A stretch of 64,000 bases of DNA. Source: Paenactinomyces guangxiensis. GTDB lineage: Bacteria; Bacillota; Bacilli; Thermoactinomycetales; Thermoactinomycetaceae. Where the stretch lies: assembly GCF_016055185.1 (NCBI RefSeq), contig NZ_JAECVR010000008.1, forward strand, positions 93,490 to 157,489. Direction: 5' to 3'. The notes below the pieces were generated by a model. It had not been told where the DNA came from, did no database searches, and was given only the letters and a program-made list of their open reading frames with translations. The position numbers and the translations under genes were made by a program. Within the stretch, counting starts at the first letter, position 1. The number at the start of each line of letters is the position of its first letter. Positions 24,385 to 33,879 of the stretch are shown in pieces.

Positions 24385-26805
24385 TTATTGTCTCAGTTTT
24401 GCTCCCAGGACGTCCTCCAGATAATTGACCACATGCCCATGAATTTCATGGACTTCTTCATCGGTCAGGGTTCGGTCCATCGCACGGTAAACGAGTGAAT
24501 AGGCGATACTCTTCTTACCTTCTCCTACTTGTGCACCTGTAAAAACATCGAAGAGGGTTACAGACTCTAGTAATTCTCCGGCAACCTCACGAATTCCTTC
24601 CTCTACTTCCCCAACTGCCACATCTTTATCAACAACCATTGCCAGGTCACGGGTAACAGCAGGGAAACGCGGAATCGGCTGATAGGCCGTTTCGTCATTT
24701 ACTGCGTCAAATAACTTGGCCAGGTCCAGTTGGAAAACAACACAGTCAGCTAAATCATGCTTTTGCGCCAGTTTCGGGTGGAGCTGACCCAGAAGGCCAA
24801 TCACTTCACCATCAAGAACCATTTCAGCAGTACGGCCCGGGTGGAATCCCTTCGGGGCGGCTTCCCGATATTCCACATCCTCTACTCCCAGCCGGGCAAA
24901 CAACGCCTCCAAAACCCCCTTGGCAGTATAAAAATCTTCAGCAGGGGAGCGTTTTTTCTTCCAGATCGTAGAATCCGGACCTCCTGTGAAAAGCCCCCCC
25001 AGTTCCAGACGCTCATCCGGCAATGCGGTCAATTTCTTTTCTTCGGTCAGATAGGTACGCCCAACTTCAAAGATGGCCACTCTGGAGATTCCGTGATTAA
25101 CGTTGTATGCAGCCACTTCCAGCAGATGGGGCAACAAGCTAGTCCGCAGAACAGCACGTTCATTGCTCATCGGGTTAGCCAGGCCAATCGGCTGGGCGGA
25201 TGAATGAAGTGACTCTATCTCCCGGTCCGCTTCCGGGGAAGTTAAACTATAAGTGACTGCCTCATGCATCCCCAGATTGCGCAGCATGTGACGGGTAATT
25301 CGGCGCAATTTTTGTTCACGGGTAAGCCCCCCCGGAGGTTGCTGTCCCCACGGCAATGTAGTCGGGATCCGGTCATAGCCAAAGATGCGTGCCACTTCTT
25401 CAATCAGATCTACCTCAAGCGCAAGATCGGGGCGGCGTGTTGGAACTTGAACATCGTAGACCCCTTCATTGGACTGCACCGGGAAATTAAGGCGGCGGAA
25501 GATGTCTAATACTTCATCCTCCTCGATTTGCACGCCTAATAGATTAACAAGCCGGTCATGGCGCAGGGAAATGACTACATCATCCACTTCGCCAATTCTT
25601 TCCTCAGTGATATCAGATCCTACTTCCCCTCCAGCAATTTGCTGCAACAGCTGAACAGCACGGGCCAAAGCAGGAATAATCCGTTCCGGGTCTACTCCTT
25701 TTTCAAAGCGGTTGCTCGCCTCAGAACGAAGGCCAAGCTTGCGTGCCGCTTTCCGGGTGATAAGGGGATCGAAAAAGGCGGATTCAATAAGTACAGAAGT
25801 CGTTTTTTCTGTAACTTCCGAGGACTCCCCGCCCATAATTCCGGCGATCCCGAGCGGCTGTTTTCCATCGGTAATCAACAGGGTTTCATCATCACAGGTA
25901 CGGGTCACTCCGTCCAGGGTAACCAGGGACTCACCGGGATGTGCGCGGCGGACTAGAATATTACCGTCTGAAATCTGGTTATAGTCAAAGGCATGAAGCG
26001 GTTGTCCTGTCTCAATCATGACATAATTAGTTACATCTACAATGTTGTTGATAGGACGGATCCCGGCAGAGATCAACCGGTTTTGCATCCATTGAGGAGA
26101 TGGCCCGATTTTAAGATTGTGAACCACTTGTGCCGCATAAAACGGACAATCCTCTTCCGATTCCAGGGTGATTTTCACGGGTGTAACATCATCATAAACA
26201 GATTGGATGAGCACGTCCGGCAAGCGAAGTTCCCGGTCAAAAATCGCGGCGATCTCATAGGCAACGCCAATCATGCTTAAACAATCGGAACGGTTTGGTG
26301 TTAATTGAAGTTCAATCACCTGGTCATTCATACCCAGGTAATTTTTCACATCTTCACCTACCGGGGCATCTGAACCCAAAACGAGAATTCCCTCGGTTTG
26401 CTCTTTCATCAGTACTTTATCCGGTAATCCCAATTCCTTGGCAGAGCAGATCATCCCATTGGACTCTACTCCTCTTATCCTCGCTTTTTTGATCCTCCCG
26501 CCGGGCAACTTCGCTCCCACCAGCGCAACGGGAACCCGCTGCCCTTTGGCCACATTGGCCGCACCACAGACGATCTGGAGTTGTTGTCCTTTGCCGACAT
26601 GAACCATACATACATTCAAACGATCTGCTTCCGGATGGCGTTCCACTGACAGCACTTCTCCCACGACCACTCCGGAAACGCCGGCATCCCGGGTGTAGAT
26701 CACTTCAACTTCAATCCCTGTCCGGTTTAACTCTTCACCAATATCTTCCGGGGAAATCCCCTCCAAATCTACGTATTGTGATAGCCATTCATATGATACT
26801 AACAT
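24385..26805 (-). CDS. pheT: Phenylalanyl-tRNA synthetase beta subunit
   Basis: This is the tRNA-binding and editing subunit of the alpha2-beta2 enzyme. The 806 residues contain the OB-fold tRNA-binding domain (about 42-150), the B3/B4 editing domain (about 210-380), the B5 domain (about 405-475), an inactive synthetase-like core, and the anticodon-binding FDX-ACB domain at the end (AVTRDLAMVVDKDV). Length is normal. The ATG at 26805 has GGGGAG 8 bases before it. It follows pheS by 16 bases in one operon under the Phe T-box. Confidence 0.96.
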   Translation of the reverse strand: MLVSYEWLSQYVDLEGISPEDIGEELNRTGIEVEVIYTRDAGVSGVVVGEVLSVERHPEADRLNVCMVHVGKGQQLQIVCGAANVAKGQRVPVALVGAKLPGGRIKKARIRGVESNGMICSAKELGLPDKVLMKEQTEGILVLGSDAPVGEDVKNYLGMNDQVIELQLTPNRSDCLSMIGVAYEIAAIFDRELRLPDVLIQSVYDDVTPVKITLESEEDCPFYAAQVVHNLKIGPSPQWMQNRLISAGIRPINNIVDVTNYVMIETGQPLHAFDYNQISDGNILVRRAHPGESLVTLDGVTRTCDDETLLITDGKQPLGIAGIMGGESSEVTEKTTSVLIESAFFDPLITRKAARKLGLRSEASNRFEKGVDPERIIPALARAVQLLQQIAGGEVGSDITEERIGEVDDVVISLRHDRLVNLLGVQIEEDEVLDIFRRLNFPVQSNEGVYDVQVPTRRPDLALEVDLIEEVARIFGYDRIPTTLPWGQQPPGGLTREQKLRRITRHMLRNLGMHEAVTYSLTSPEADREIESLHSSAQPIGLANPMSNERAVLRTSLLPHLLEVAAYNVNHGISRVAIFEVGRTYLTEEKKLTALPDERLELGGLFTGGPDSTIWKKKRSPAEDFYTAKGVLEALFARLGVEDVEYREAAPKGFHPGRTAEMVLDGEVIGLLGQLHPKLAQKHDLADCVVFQLDLAKLFDAVNDETAYQPIPRFPAVTRDLAMVVDKDVAVGEVEEGIREVAGELLESVTLFDVFTGAQVGEGKKSIAYSLVYRAMDRTLTDEEVHEIHGHVVNYLEDVLGAKLRQ

Positions 26806-26821
26806 GGTGTCAACTCCCCTC

Positions 26822-27823
26822 TCACACAGACCTGAACTGGCGTAAGAAACGCAAGTCGTTGTTATAGAAATGGCGGATATCTTCAATCCCGTACTTTAAC
26901 ATCGCGATCCGCTCAACTCCCATTCCAAATGCAAAGCCGGTGTAACGCTCCGGATTGTAACCCGCTTTTTCCAATACGCGAGGATGGACCATACCGGCTC
27001 CCAGAATTTCAATCCAACCTCTTTCCGGGTCATAGATATCCACTTCGACACTGGGCTCCGTAAATGGGAAATAGCTGGGACGCAAACGCATCTCCGTGCC
27101 CTCGCCGAAAATTTTCTCAATAAATGAAAGCAATACTCCGTTTAATTCGCTCATCGACACACCCCGGTCGACGACTAATCCCTCAATCTGTGTAAATTGG
27201 TGGGAGTGGGTTGCATCATCATCATCACGACGGTATACCTTACCCGGACAAATAATGCGAACCGGTACATATCCCTCTTTGGCTTCCAGGGTTCTCACCT
27301 GCACCGGGGAGGTATGGGTCCGCAATAGCATTTCAGGTGTGAAATAGAAGGAATCTTGCATATCACGGGCAGGATGATCTTTCAAAAAGTTAAGTGCTTC
27401 AAAATTGTAATAATCTGTTTCTATTTCGGGACCCTCCGCTACTTCAAAGCCCATTCCGACAAAGATATCCTCAATCTGCTCGATAATCAGGTTGAGCGGG
27501 TGCACAGACCCGACAGGGTGTGTAATTCCCGGCAGAGTCACATCAATCTTCTCTAAATGGAGCTTCTCCGAAAGCGCCTTCTCTTCAAAAGATGCTTCCC
27601 GTTCAGAAATCAACTCTTCCAGTTGGCCGCGAATGTCGTTGGCCAGGCTGCCGATGACGGGACGCTCTTCAGGGGACAGTTTTCCCATCCCCCGCAAAAT
27701 GCCGGTTAATTCGCCTTTCTTTCCCAAATACTTCACTTTCAACTCCCGCAAGCTTTCGAGATCAGCCACTGTCTCAATCGCTTCGGTCGCTTCTTCCTTT
27801 AACGCCTGTAATCGCTCCCGCAT
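26822..27823 (-). CDS. pheS: Phenylalanyl-tRNA synthetase alpha subunit
   Basis: This is the catalytic subunit charging tRNA-Phe. The 333 residues have an N-terminal coiled coil (about 1-85) and a class II core, with motif 2 at [20 protein letters not shown] and motif 3 at [14 protein letters not shown]. The ATG at 27823 follows AAGGAG by 8 bases. Transcription starts at a promoter 350 bases upstream and passes through a T-box. The neighbours (rRNA methyltransferase, sspI) are the same as in Bacillus. Confidence 0.96.
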   Translation of the reverse strand: MRERLQALKEEATEAIETVADLESLRELKVKYLGKKGELTGILRGMGKLSPEERPVIGSLANDIRGQLEELISEREASFEEKALSEKLHLEKIDVTLPGITHPVGSVHPLNLIIEQIEDIFVGMGFEVAEGPEIETDYYNFEALNFLKDHPARDMQDSFYFTPEMLLRTHTSPVQVRTLEAKEGYVPVRIICPGKVYRRDDDDATHSHQFTQIEGLVVDRGVSMSELNGVLLSFIEKIFGEGTEMRLRPSYFPFTEPSVEVDIYDPERGWIEILGAGMVHPRVLEKAGYNPERYTGFAFGMGVERIAMLKYGIEDIRHFYNNDLRFLRQFRSV

Positions 27824-27892
27824 CACAAACGCTCCTTTCTTCTTTATATGAAAGTGGGCTGTTTCAACCAATCATAAACGTTTTTAAGTATA

Positions 27893-28165
27893 AAATAAAA
27901 AAATCCCACGCCCTAAAGGGACGAGAGATTCGCGGTACCACCCTTTTTGAAAAGCAAAAATATCTATGGTTGCTTTTCCACTTCAATCGGATAACGGCCG
28001 AAAACCGATTCCCCCTAATGGTTGGTTGTACAACGTTCAAGGGACAGCTCCAGAGCGAACTTGGGCAGCCGGTTCCTTAGAGGTGCTTCCAGTCCCGGGC
28101 ACCCCCTCCCTGAAAGGGCGTACTGCTTACTCTTCTCTATCATAGCACTTGACATATAGAAATTA
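27893..28165 (-). promoter_or_regulatory. Phe-specific T-box riboswitch of pheST
   Basis: The leader senses uncharged tRNA-Phe. It has the T-box sequence AAGGGTGGTACCGCG (minus strand, near 27940) and a terminator stem TCTCTCGTCCCT / AGGGCGTGGGA with a T7 run. Its stem I internal loop is CCAAG-TTC-G, with the specifier codon TTC (Phe) at 28057-28059 next to the closing CTCT. The AGAGAAGAGTA 5' half of stem I is also present. Confidence 0.92.
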
Positions 28166-28171
28166 TTTCAT

Positions 28172-28200
28172 ATTATAGCCAATATCATTCAGACTTGCAA
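28172..28200 (-). promoter_or_regulatory. Promoter of the pheST operon
   Basis: On the minus strand TTGCAA (28200-28195), a 17-base spacer and a consensus TATAAT (28177-28172) give a vegetative promoter. It is placed just before the T-box and overlaps the end of the rRNA methyltransferase gene region. Confidence 0.8.
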
Positions 28201-28203
28201 CCA

Positions 28204-29013
28204 TTACATATGCGGATATTGCTGTCGCAACCTTTCATATAACAGAACGGCACTTGTAATGGACACATTTAATGATTCCGTTCTCCCAGGCATCGGGATC
28301 TGGATTTCTGCATCAATAAATGAAGCAAAAGCCGGGTCAACTCCTCGCCCCTCGTTGCCGAGCAAAACGGCAGATCTGGCCGGAAACGGGTACTGAAAAT
28401 GATACATTCCTGCACGCGGGGAAGTGCCGACGATGGTAACTCCTGATTCCTTTAACAGTGGAAGAGCCTGCTGAAGATCCATCCCCAGCATCGGCAACCG
28501 AAACAGAGATCCCATCGCTGCCCGGACCACTTTGGAATTAAAAGGGTCAACGGTCCCTTTTCCCAACCATAATCCTTTTACACCGGCTGCTTCTGCCGTT
28601 CTTATGATCGTCCCCAGGTTTCCCGGATCTTGAATGCTATCAAGAACCAAATAGGTGGCGGGTTGGTCCTGATCCTGCAAAAGTTCTTCTGTCGACCATA
28701 CAGGCATTTCTATAACAGCTGCAATCCCCTGCGGCGTATCTGTTTCTGCCACAGATGCGAACAACGAAGGAGTTAACTCATATATCGGTACTTGTACGGG
28801 AAGCCCGCTTAAAATTTGCATCGCTTTCTCTTTATTGGCTGCGTCGACAATCAAGTTGCGAAACGAAACCCCTGCCTTCAAAGCTTCAGAGATGAGATGT
28901 TCTCCTTCAATCAAAAGGGATTGATAAGCGGCCCTCCCTTTTTTGGATTGCAGCTTTTTCCATTTCTTCAGCTGTTCATTTTTGAGTGAAGTAATTGGTA
29001 TAAATCTATCCAT
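28204..29013 (-). CDS. TrmH/SpoU family RNA 2'-O-methyltransferase (YsgA-like)
   Basis: This enzyme transfers a methyl group to a ribose of rRNA or tRNA. The 269 residues have an N-terminal substrate-binding domain (about 10-100) and a knotted SPOUT catalytic domain with motifs DSIQDPGNLGTIIRTAEAAG, LLGNEGRGV and LNVSITSAVLLYE. The target nucleotide is unknown. The ATG at 29013 has AAAGGCGG nearby and overlaps the end of the upstream KtrA/C-like gene by 8 bases, so translation is coupled. In Bacillus ysgA also lies between sspI and pheS. Confidence 0.9.
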   Translation of the reverse strand: MDRFIPITSLKNEQLKKWKKLQSKKGRAAYQSLLIEGEHLISEALKAGVSFRNLIVDAANKEKAMQILSGLPVQVPIYELTPSLFASVAETDTPQGIAAVIEMPVWSTEELLQDQDQPATYLVLDSIQDPGNLGTIIRTAEAAGVKGLWLGKGTVDPFNSKVVRAAMGSLFRLPMLGMDLQQALPLLKESGVTIVGTSPRAGMYHFQYPFPARSAVLLGNEGRGVDPAFASFIDAEIQIPMPGRTESLNVSITSAVLLYERLRQQYPHM

Positions 29014-29671
29014 CCCTGTCCGCCTTTTGCTGAAGTTTTTTCAGGTCATCATTGTGTCCGATCACAACCAGCATATCACCTTCATGGATGATATCCGTAG
29101 AGGCCGGAGCAATATTAAACTTTTCACCACTCTTAATCGCCATGACATTGCAGCCAAAACGCGCGCGAATATCCAGCTCTTGCAATGTTTTTCCATGAAA
29201 GAAATCCCGGGCAATAATTTCCACAATGCTGTAATCTTTGGAGAGCTCTACATAATCAAGGATATTGGGAGAGATTAAATTGTGGACAACACGAATCCCC
29301 ATATCCCGTTCCGGGAAGACAACCCGGTCTGCACCAATCTTATAAAGGACTTTTCCGTGCAACTCACTTTGGGCCTTTACCACGATTTTATTGACGCCCA
29401 TTTCCTTCAAGATCAAAGTGGTCATAATACTTGCCTGAATATCATCCCCAATTGCGACCACGATCACATCAAAGTTACGAATTCCCAACGCTTTCAGGGC
29501 ATTTTCATCTGTGGAATCGGCTTCGATGGCATGGGTAACAATCTGTGATATATCTTGAACACGCTGGGGATTACGGTCTACAGCCAGCACTTCATACCCC
29601 ATCGAGCTCAGCGTTTTGGCCACGCTTCCACCAAACCGTCCCAACCCGATAATGGCAAACGTTTTACTCAA
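29006..29671 (-). CDS. KtrA/KtrC-like potassium channel regulatory subunit
   Basis: This cytoplasmic gating ring subunit controls a KtrB/KtrD-type K+ channel. The 221 residues hold a Rossmann RCK-N domain with the nucleotide motif GLGRFGGSVAK near residue 11 and D-R-N after the second strand, then an RCK-C domain (about 140-221). The TTG at 29671 has GGAGGTG 8 bases before it; an ATG ten codons upstream has its ribosome site too close. The channel subunit gene is not in this window. Confidence 0.88.
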   Translation of the reverse strand: MSKTFAIIGLGRFGGSVAKTLSSMGYEVLAVDRNPQRVQDISQIVTHAIEADSTDENALKALGIRNFDVIVVAIGDDIQASIMTTLILKEMGVNKIVVKAQSELHGKVLYKIGADRVVFPERDMGIRVVHNLISPNILDYVELSKDYSIVEIIARDFFHGKTLQELDIRARFGCNVMAIKSGEKFNIAPASTDIIHEGDMLVVIGHNDDLKKLQQKADRDG

Positions 29672-29775
29672 GCGAAAGACACCTCCAACATCATGCAACA
29701 TCTTCCTCAGCTAACCCATTTTAAGAATAAAGTATATTTCTCAGTACAACCTATTAGGGAAAGGAGGTAGCAGAC

Positions 29776-30006
29776 ATGAATATTAATATCCGCAATGCAG
29801 TCATTAACAACATTCATAACATGAACACACAAGAACTGCAAGATTTAGTTCAAGACTCCATCAAAGGGGATGAAAAATTACTTCCGGGGCTTGGCGTCCT
29901 GTTTGAGGTGATCTGGGAGAACAGCCCTCAGTCGGAACGAAATCAAATGATCCAAACACTGCAGCAAAATATCGCCGCCAATCCGAAACCATCCCCCTTT
30001 GCTTAA
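29776..30006 (+). CDS. sspI: Small acid-soluble spore protein SspI
   Basis: SspI is a minor core spore protein made in the forespore. The 76 residues match SspI from NIRNAVINNIHNM to LLPGLGVLFEVIWENS; the length is close to the usual 70. AAAGGAGG lies 8 bases before the ATG. Upstream, AGAATA and CAACCTA spaced 17 bases resemble a forespore (sigma-G/F) promoter. It is divergent from the KtrA/C-like gene. It is direct evidence of an endospore former. Confidence 0.93.
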   Translation: MNINIRNAVINNIHNMNTQELQDLVQDSIKGDEKLLPGLGVLFEVIWENSPQSERNQMIQTLQQNIAANPKPSPFA

Positions 30007-30021
30007 TCTCATGAACAAAAA

Positions 30022-30064
30022 GATACACCGATGTCCCTTGATCGGTGTATCAGGTGTTTTATTT
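30022..30064 (+). terminator. Terminator of sspI
   Basis: GATACACCGAT and ATCGGTGTATC form an 11-base stem with an 8-base loop, followed by a T-rich tail. Confidence 0.8.
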
Positions 30065-30125
30065 TACCCTATCAGCCGATTTTTACTATATTTCTCATTT
30101 CCAATGTATGTAATGTAATGGGAAA

Positions 30126-30170
30126 ATAAACAAAGCCTGTTTATTTTACTGGAAAACAGGCCTTGTTTAT
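30126..30170 (-). terminator. Terminator of the glycine-rich small protein gene
   Basis: ATAAACAAGGCCTGTTT and AAACAGGCTTTGTTTAT pair with one mismatch around a 10-base loop. A TTTT run follows on the minus strand. Confidence 0.75.
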
Positions 30171-30202
30171 ATTTATGTTGGAGAGTGTTTGTCTGTACTC
30201 CC

Positions 30203-30382
30203 TTAAAACCCGACTCCGGGACCAAATCCGGGGCCAAAGCCAAGCCCGGCTCCCAATCCGAAGCCGCCCCACCAAAAGAAAATAAAAAACAGGAAGAGAA
30301 TAACCAGTACAGCAATGACAGCCCACCAGCCGGACCCGCCAAACAGGCCAAACAGGCCCGGGAGGACACTAACTTTATTCAT
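30203..30382 (-). CDS. Small glycine/phenylalanine-rich membrane protein (59 aa)
   Basis: This compact gene has a strong AAAGGAG 7 bases before its ATG and its own terminator. The product has a short N-terminal MNKVSV region, a GLFGLFGG turn, one strongly hydrophobic helix (about residues 19-38) flanked by Trp pairs, and a tail of GFG/GPGFGPG repeats. It resembles in style the small YjcZ-like sporulation proteins, but I do not see a firm family match. A neighbour of sspI, it may be a spore or membrane-associated peptide; this is inference. Confidence 0.65.
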   Translation of the reverse strand: MNKVSVLPGLFGLFGGSGWWAVIAVLVILFLFFIFFWWGGFGLGAGLGFGPGFGPGVGF

Positions 30383-30470
30383 ATTTCAGCTCCTTTCATC
30401 TGTCCCTTCCCTTATAATGTATGTGGCAAATAACAAGCGGGTTGGACAAATGTAATAACAAGGAGCCTAA

Positions 30471-30908
30471 TTACGCTTGTGTGCCTGAGTTCTGATTACG
30501 CCCCAGCCACAGAAACAAAGAGATCAATATAAATGCAACCAGTGCCAAAAATGGGATGGTGATAAATCCAAGCCAGTTTATATACATCCCGGAACAGGGA
30601 ACTCCCGTTTTACAGGGAGCCAGCGATGCCAATCCCGGAACTTTTTGCTGTAAGTAATGAAAAAGTGAAATACCGCCGCCGATGATTGAAAGAGGCAGGG
30701 TATATGGAATAATCGCTCTGTCATTGCGATAGGAAGCGATCCCCAGCAAAATGATGAGCGGATACATCAAAATTCGCTGATACCAGCACAACGAACAGGG
30801 GATAAAGCCCATCACCTCACTGAAATAAAGGCTTCCTCCCGTTGCCAGTAATGAGACAACCCAGGCAAAATAAAGTCCAAACTGCTGAAAGAGGTTCGCC
30901 GGTATCAT
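30471..30908 (-). CDS. bdbC: Disulfide oxidoreductase BdbC/DsbB-like
   Basis: This four-helix membrane protein (145 residues) re-oxidises the thiol oxidase BdbD and passes electrons to quinones. Both cysteine pairs are visible: CSLC near residue 39 and C-KTGVP-C near 98-104. Its ATG overlaps the stop of bdbD (ATGA), which indicates translational coupling. The pair makes disulfides in exported proteins, of which this window encodes several. Confidence 0.9.
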   Translation of the reverse strand: MIPANLFQQFGLYFAWVVSLLATGGSLYFSEVMGFIPCSLCWYQRILMYPLIILLGIASYRNDRAIIPYTLPLSIIGGGISLFHYLQQKVPGLASLAPCKTGVPCSGMYINWLGFITIPFLALVAFILISLFLWLGRNQNSGTQA

Positions 30909-31618
30909 TTTTTCTTCAACTCTTCATCAATCATTTTTTTAAGTTCCTCATAGCCAGAGATTTCTCCCACATTTTTGCCGTTGATAAAGAGTGCGGGAAC
31001 ACCTTCTATTTTTAAGGATCTGGCCATTTGGTTATCCTCCAGCACCGCTTTTTCATATGTCTTATTGTTGAGGTCTTGGCTCAGCTTATTGATATCTATA
31101 TTCGGGACGTTTTTTTTCACCAGTTCCGTCAAAAACTCCGGGGTCGCCCAAACATCTGCTTCATTTCCCTGGTGTGTGTATATCGCCTCATAAAACTTCC
31201 AGAAGGCATCCTTATTTTGATGGTAAACAGCTTCCCCGGCCATGCCAGCCGTCACGGAGTCCTCCCCGATAAACTGATAATTGGTAAAAAACATCTGAAC
31301 TTTCCCCGTATCAATATAATCTTTCTTTAACTGGGGGTAAATCTCATCATGAAAATATTTACAGGCCGGACACTTAAAATCACCAAATTCCATCAACTTA
31401 ACGGGAGCATTGGGATTACCTGTACCGGGCTGCCCCTCATAAGAAATCTTTTGTACCGTTGCCTGATTTGCTGAATCATTTTTCCCGTCCGACCCTGGTT
31501 GAAAAAGGGCAAAAAACCCGAGTCCAATTGCCGCAAGGATCACAGTAGCCATGGTAATCGTGCTGATCAGATTTTGTTTCGCCTGCTGTTGTGCACGTTC
31601 TTTTTTATTTTTTGACAC
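30905..31618 (-). CDS. bdbD: Membrane-anchored thiol-disulfide oxidoreductase BdbD/DsbA-like
   Basis: This protein introduces disulfide bonds outside the membrane. The 237 residues have a charged N-terminus, a membrane anchor (about 18-41) and a thioredoxin fold with an inserted helical domain. The active site is CPAC in GDFKCPACKYFHDEIYPQL (about residue 95), with the cis-Pro in EGVPALFINGK. It is the first gene of the pair with bdbC. The upstream 140 bases show no obvious operator. Confidence 0.9.
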   Translation of the reverse strand: MSKNKKERAQQQAKQNLISTITMATVILAAIGLGFFALFQPGSDGKNDSANQATVQKISYEGQPGTGNPNAPVKLMEFGDFKCPACKYFHDEIYPQLKKDYIDTGKVQMFFTNYQFIGEDSVTAGMAGEAVYHQNKDAFWKFYEAIYTHQGNEADVWATPEFLTELVKKNVPNIDINKLSQDLNNKTYEKAVLEDNQMARSLKIEGVPALFINGKNVGEISGYEELKKMIDEELKKK

Positions 31619-31759
31619 CGTTTCTCACTCCCATTTCGTCAAAGAAAAAACGAGGACAAATCATATAAGTTTATCATTTAATCAATAAAATCATATCAAT
31701 TCGTGCATCAAATTTCATCCTTTATTTTTGAAGGAATGGTCGGGAGGTTCAGCGAGGAG

Positions 31760-32230
31760 TCAGATATGCAGATCGTCTCCCATAAATCTTTCAAATAAAG
31801 TTAATGATACTCCAGGAGCTACTTCTACTTCACCAACTTCGCTAAAGCCAAAGCGGCGATACAGATTCTTCGCCGGTGTATTTTTCGCTCCTGTGCTGAC
31901 TACGGCTTTCTTCATATCCTGCTCCTGCTTCAGCAAACAGGTGATTAAGGCACTGGCAACCCCTTTTCTAAAAAAGGCGGGAGAAACAGCCAGCCGGTGG
32001 ATATCAAGAGTTTTTCCATCTTTGACATAGGAAATAAAGCCTGCTAACTGGTCTGTAAAAAAATATCCCAAAAAGGTTTCATTGCATTGCATTAAACTTT
32101 CCAGTGTGTCGTGCAGAGGAGGAATCCCCTGAAAGCCAATTAAATCTGCTTCAACCTGGTATGAGAGTTTTTGAACCTTTAACACTTTTTGTGCAACTGT
32201 TCTATCTTTTACATCAAGCAATTGAATCAA
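31760..32230 (-). CDS. GNAT family N-acetyltransferase
   Basis: This acetyl-CoA-dependent transferase (156 residues) has the GNAT core. Motif A is IHRLAVSPAFFRKGVASALI (about residues 77-97), with the pyrophosphate-binding FRKGVA, followed by motif B NTPAKNLYRRFGFSEVGE. The acceptor cannot be predicted. The TTG start at 32230 follows GGAGGAG by 10 bases. That ribosome site lies in the tail of the dead MFS gene upstream. Confidence 0.75.
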   Translation of the reverse strand: MIQLLDVKDRTVAQKVLKVQKLSYQVEADLIGFQGIPPLHDTLESLMQCNETFLGYFFTDQLAGFISYVKDGKTLDIHRLAVSPAFFRKGVASALITCLLKQEQDMKKAVVSTGAKNTPAKNLYRRFGFSEVGEVEVAPGVSLTLFERFMGDDLHI

Positions 32231-32239
32231 TGGTTAATC

Positions 32240-32755
32240 TCCTCCCGGTGTGTTGAAAAATGGCTACGACATGAAAAGTAACTAGAATCCACAACATCTG
32301 ATCAAAGCCATGAGGATTGATCGCAGTAATCTTATCATTCATGAACAGCGATCCCAGAAAATGCACCAGTGATATTTGGAATAGTCCCATATAGCTGCCA
32401 ACATCTTCTCTGGGAACATCAAGTAAACACTTACCGTCTGAGAAGGAACTAACATAGCATCACAGATCGCCTGTACTGATTGTAAAAAAAGAAACTCGTA
32501 CCAGTTCCTCACCATTAAATTCACAAACATTGACAGTTTAAGAAAAATCTATCCCGTAAAATAAAGTTTATATGCACCATACCGGCCGCTGATTCGTCCA
32601 AAAAATACGAGATCCGTGTCAAACAGAGAAAAAAAGAATGTTTCTCCATTGCAGAGTTACATAGTTAATTTGGAAATCACGCACAATATCAGGAAATGCG
32701 TTGGACAACATAGCCCCGCTCATGACACCCGGAAAAACACCTAAAGATACTAACT
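32240..32755 (-). pseudogene. Decayed MFS transporter gene (DHA2-like fragment)
   Basis: Three successive minus-strand frames read as one major-facilitator protein: SLGVFPGVMSGAMLSNAFPD, then LFDTDLVFFGRISGRYGAYK and VQAICDAMLVPSQTVSVY, then MGLFQISLVHFLGSLFMN and HGFDQMLWILVTFHVV. They are joined by at least two frameshifts, one in a T7 run near 32640, and by an in-frame TAG near 32555. Only the first third or so of a transporter remains. The intact MFS protein at 47681 is a related type, but the decay is too advanced to judge a copy relationship. Confidence 0.7.
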
Positions 32756-33069
32756 TCCCTCATTCCAGCCGATATTCACAGTTTCATGCTCCTGTTGCAC
32801 CGACCCGGGCCTTGCCAATTTTATGCGTAAACTGCTGCTTACAAAATCTATTAAATCACTCTCAAACAAAGTTTCAATCTTGAAATTTTATTATTTTTAT
32901 GCTTGAGATTATAGCATGACCAGAGGCTAAAGCCAGGCAATGTTGAATCGGTGGGTGCATCTGCATGTGCCGAAAAAAATTAACATCGAAAGATTAGAAG
33001 CCCTCTGTGTGAATTTCTGTTACTATATTGCATATTGGAAAGATAGAGATATACAGGAGGAGAAGCCAA

Positions 33070-33879
33070 ATGTCTTCAGTAGCTCGAGCCCTGACGATTG
33101 CTGGTTCAGACAGCGGAGGAGGAGCGGGAATTCAAGCTGATTTGAAAACGTTCCAGGAGCTCCGCGTCTTTGGAATGAGTGCCCTCACAGCAGTAACTGC
33201 ACAAAATACACTGGGAGTCACCGGCATCTATGAACTGGAATCGGAAGCAGTTGCCACACAGATTGATGCCGTTGCCACGGATATTGGTGTGGACGCCGTG
33301 AAAACCGGGATGATCGCCAATATTCAAATTATGAAAACCATCGCTGCCAAAATTGAAGAACATTCCATTCCCAATCTGGTCATTGATCCCGTGATGATCG
33401 CCAAAAGCGGGGATTCACTGTTAAACTCCGATGCCCGGCTGGCTTTAAAAAAGTATTTAATCCCCCTGGCCACTGTCGTCACCCCCAACCTGCCGGAAGC
33501 AGAGGTATTAACCGGTCTCACCCTTGACAGCTTAGATTCACGCAAACAGGCAGCCCGGTTGATTGTGAGCATGGGAGCCCGTTCGGTCGTCATCAAAGGC
33601 GGGCATCTGGCAGGCGAAGCAGCAGAAGATCTGTTTTATGACGGAAATGAGTTCTCCATCCTTTCCGCTCCCCGTATCGAAACACCACATACACATGGAA
33701 CCGGATGCACCTTTTCCGCAGCCATCACCGCTCATTTAGCGAAAGGCACATCCCTCCCGGCAGCAGTCCAACAAGCAAAAACCTTTATAACTGCCGCGAT
33801 CAGCCATCCTCTTCATCTGGGGAAAGGACATGGTCCAACCAATCACTGGGCGCATCGTTTACAGGAGGGGAAATCATGA
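33070..33879 (+). CDS. thiD: Hydroxymethylpyrimidine/phosphomethylpyrimidine kinase
   Basis: ThiD phosphorylates HMP and HMP-P in thiamine synthesis. The 269 residues show the ribokinase-like motifs ALTIAGSDSGGGAGIQADLK at the start, AVKTGMIAN, VIDPVMIAKSGD, and the C-terminal anion hole THGTGCTFSAAIT with its catalytic Asp replaced by Cys, as is normal for this family. The ATG at 33070 has AGGAGG 8 bases before it. It overlaps thiE by 4 bases. No TPP riboswitch is recognisable upstream. Confidence 0.93.
   Translation: MSSVARALTIAGSDSGGGAGIQADLKTFQELRVFGMSALTAVTAQNTLGVTGIYELESEAVATQIDAVATDIGVDAVKTGMIANIQIMKTIAAKIEEHSIPNLVIDPVMIAKSGDSLLNSDARLALKKYLIPLATVVTPNLPEAEVLTGLTLDSLDSRKQAARLIVSMGARSVVIKGGHLAGEAAEDLFYDGNEFSILSAPRIETPHTHGTGCTFSAAITAHLAKGTSLPAAVQQAKTFITAAISHPLHLGKGHGPTNHWAHRLQEGKS

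Noticed and set aside
28149..28177. Plus-strand promoter TTGACA-like with TATTATAG after the T-box
   Set aside because: No gene follows on the plus strand, and the minus-strand reading of the same bases gives a better promoter in the right place for pheST.
32884..33069. TPP riboswitch before thiD
   Set aside because: The region was searched by eye for the conserved THI-box segments (CUGAGA and ACCUGA contexts) and none was found.
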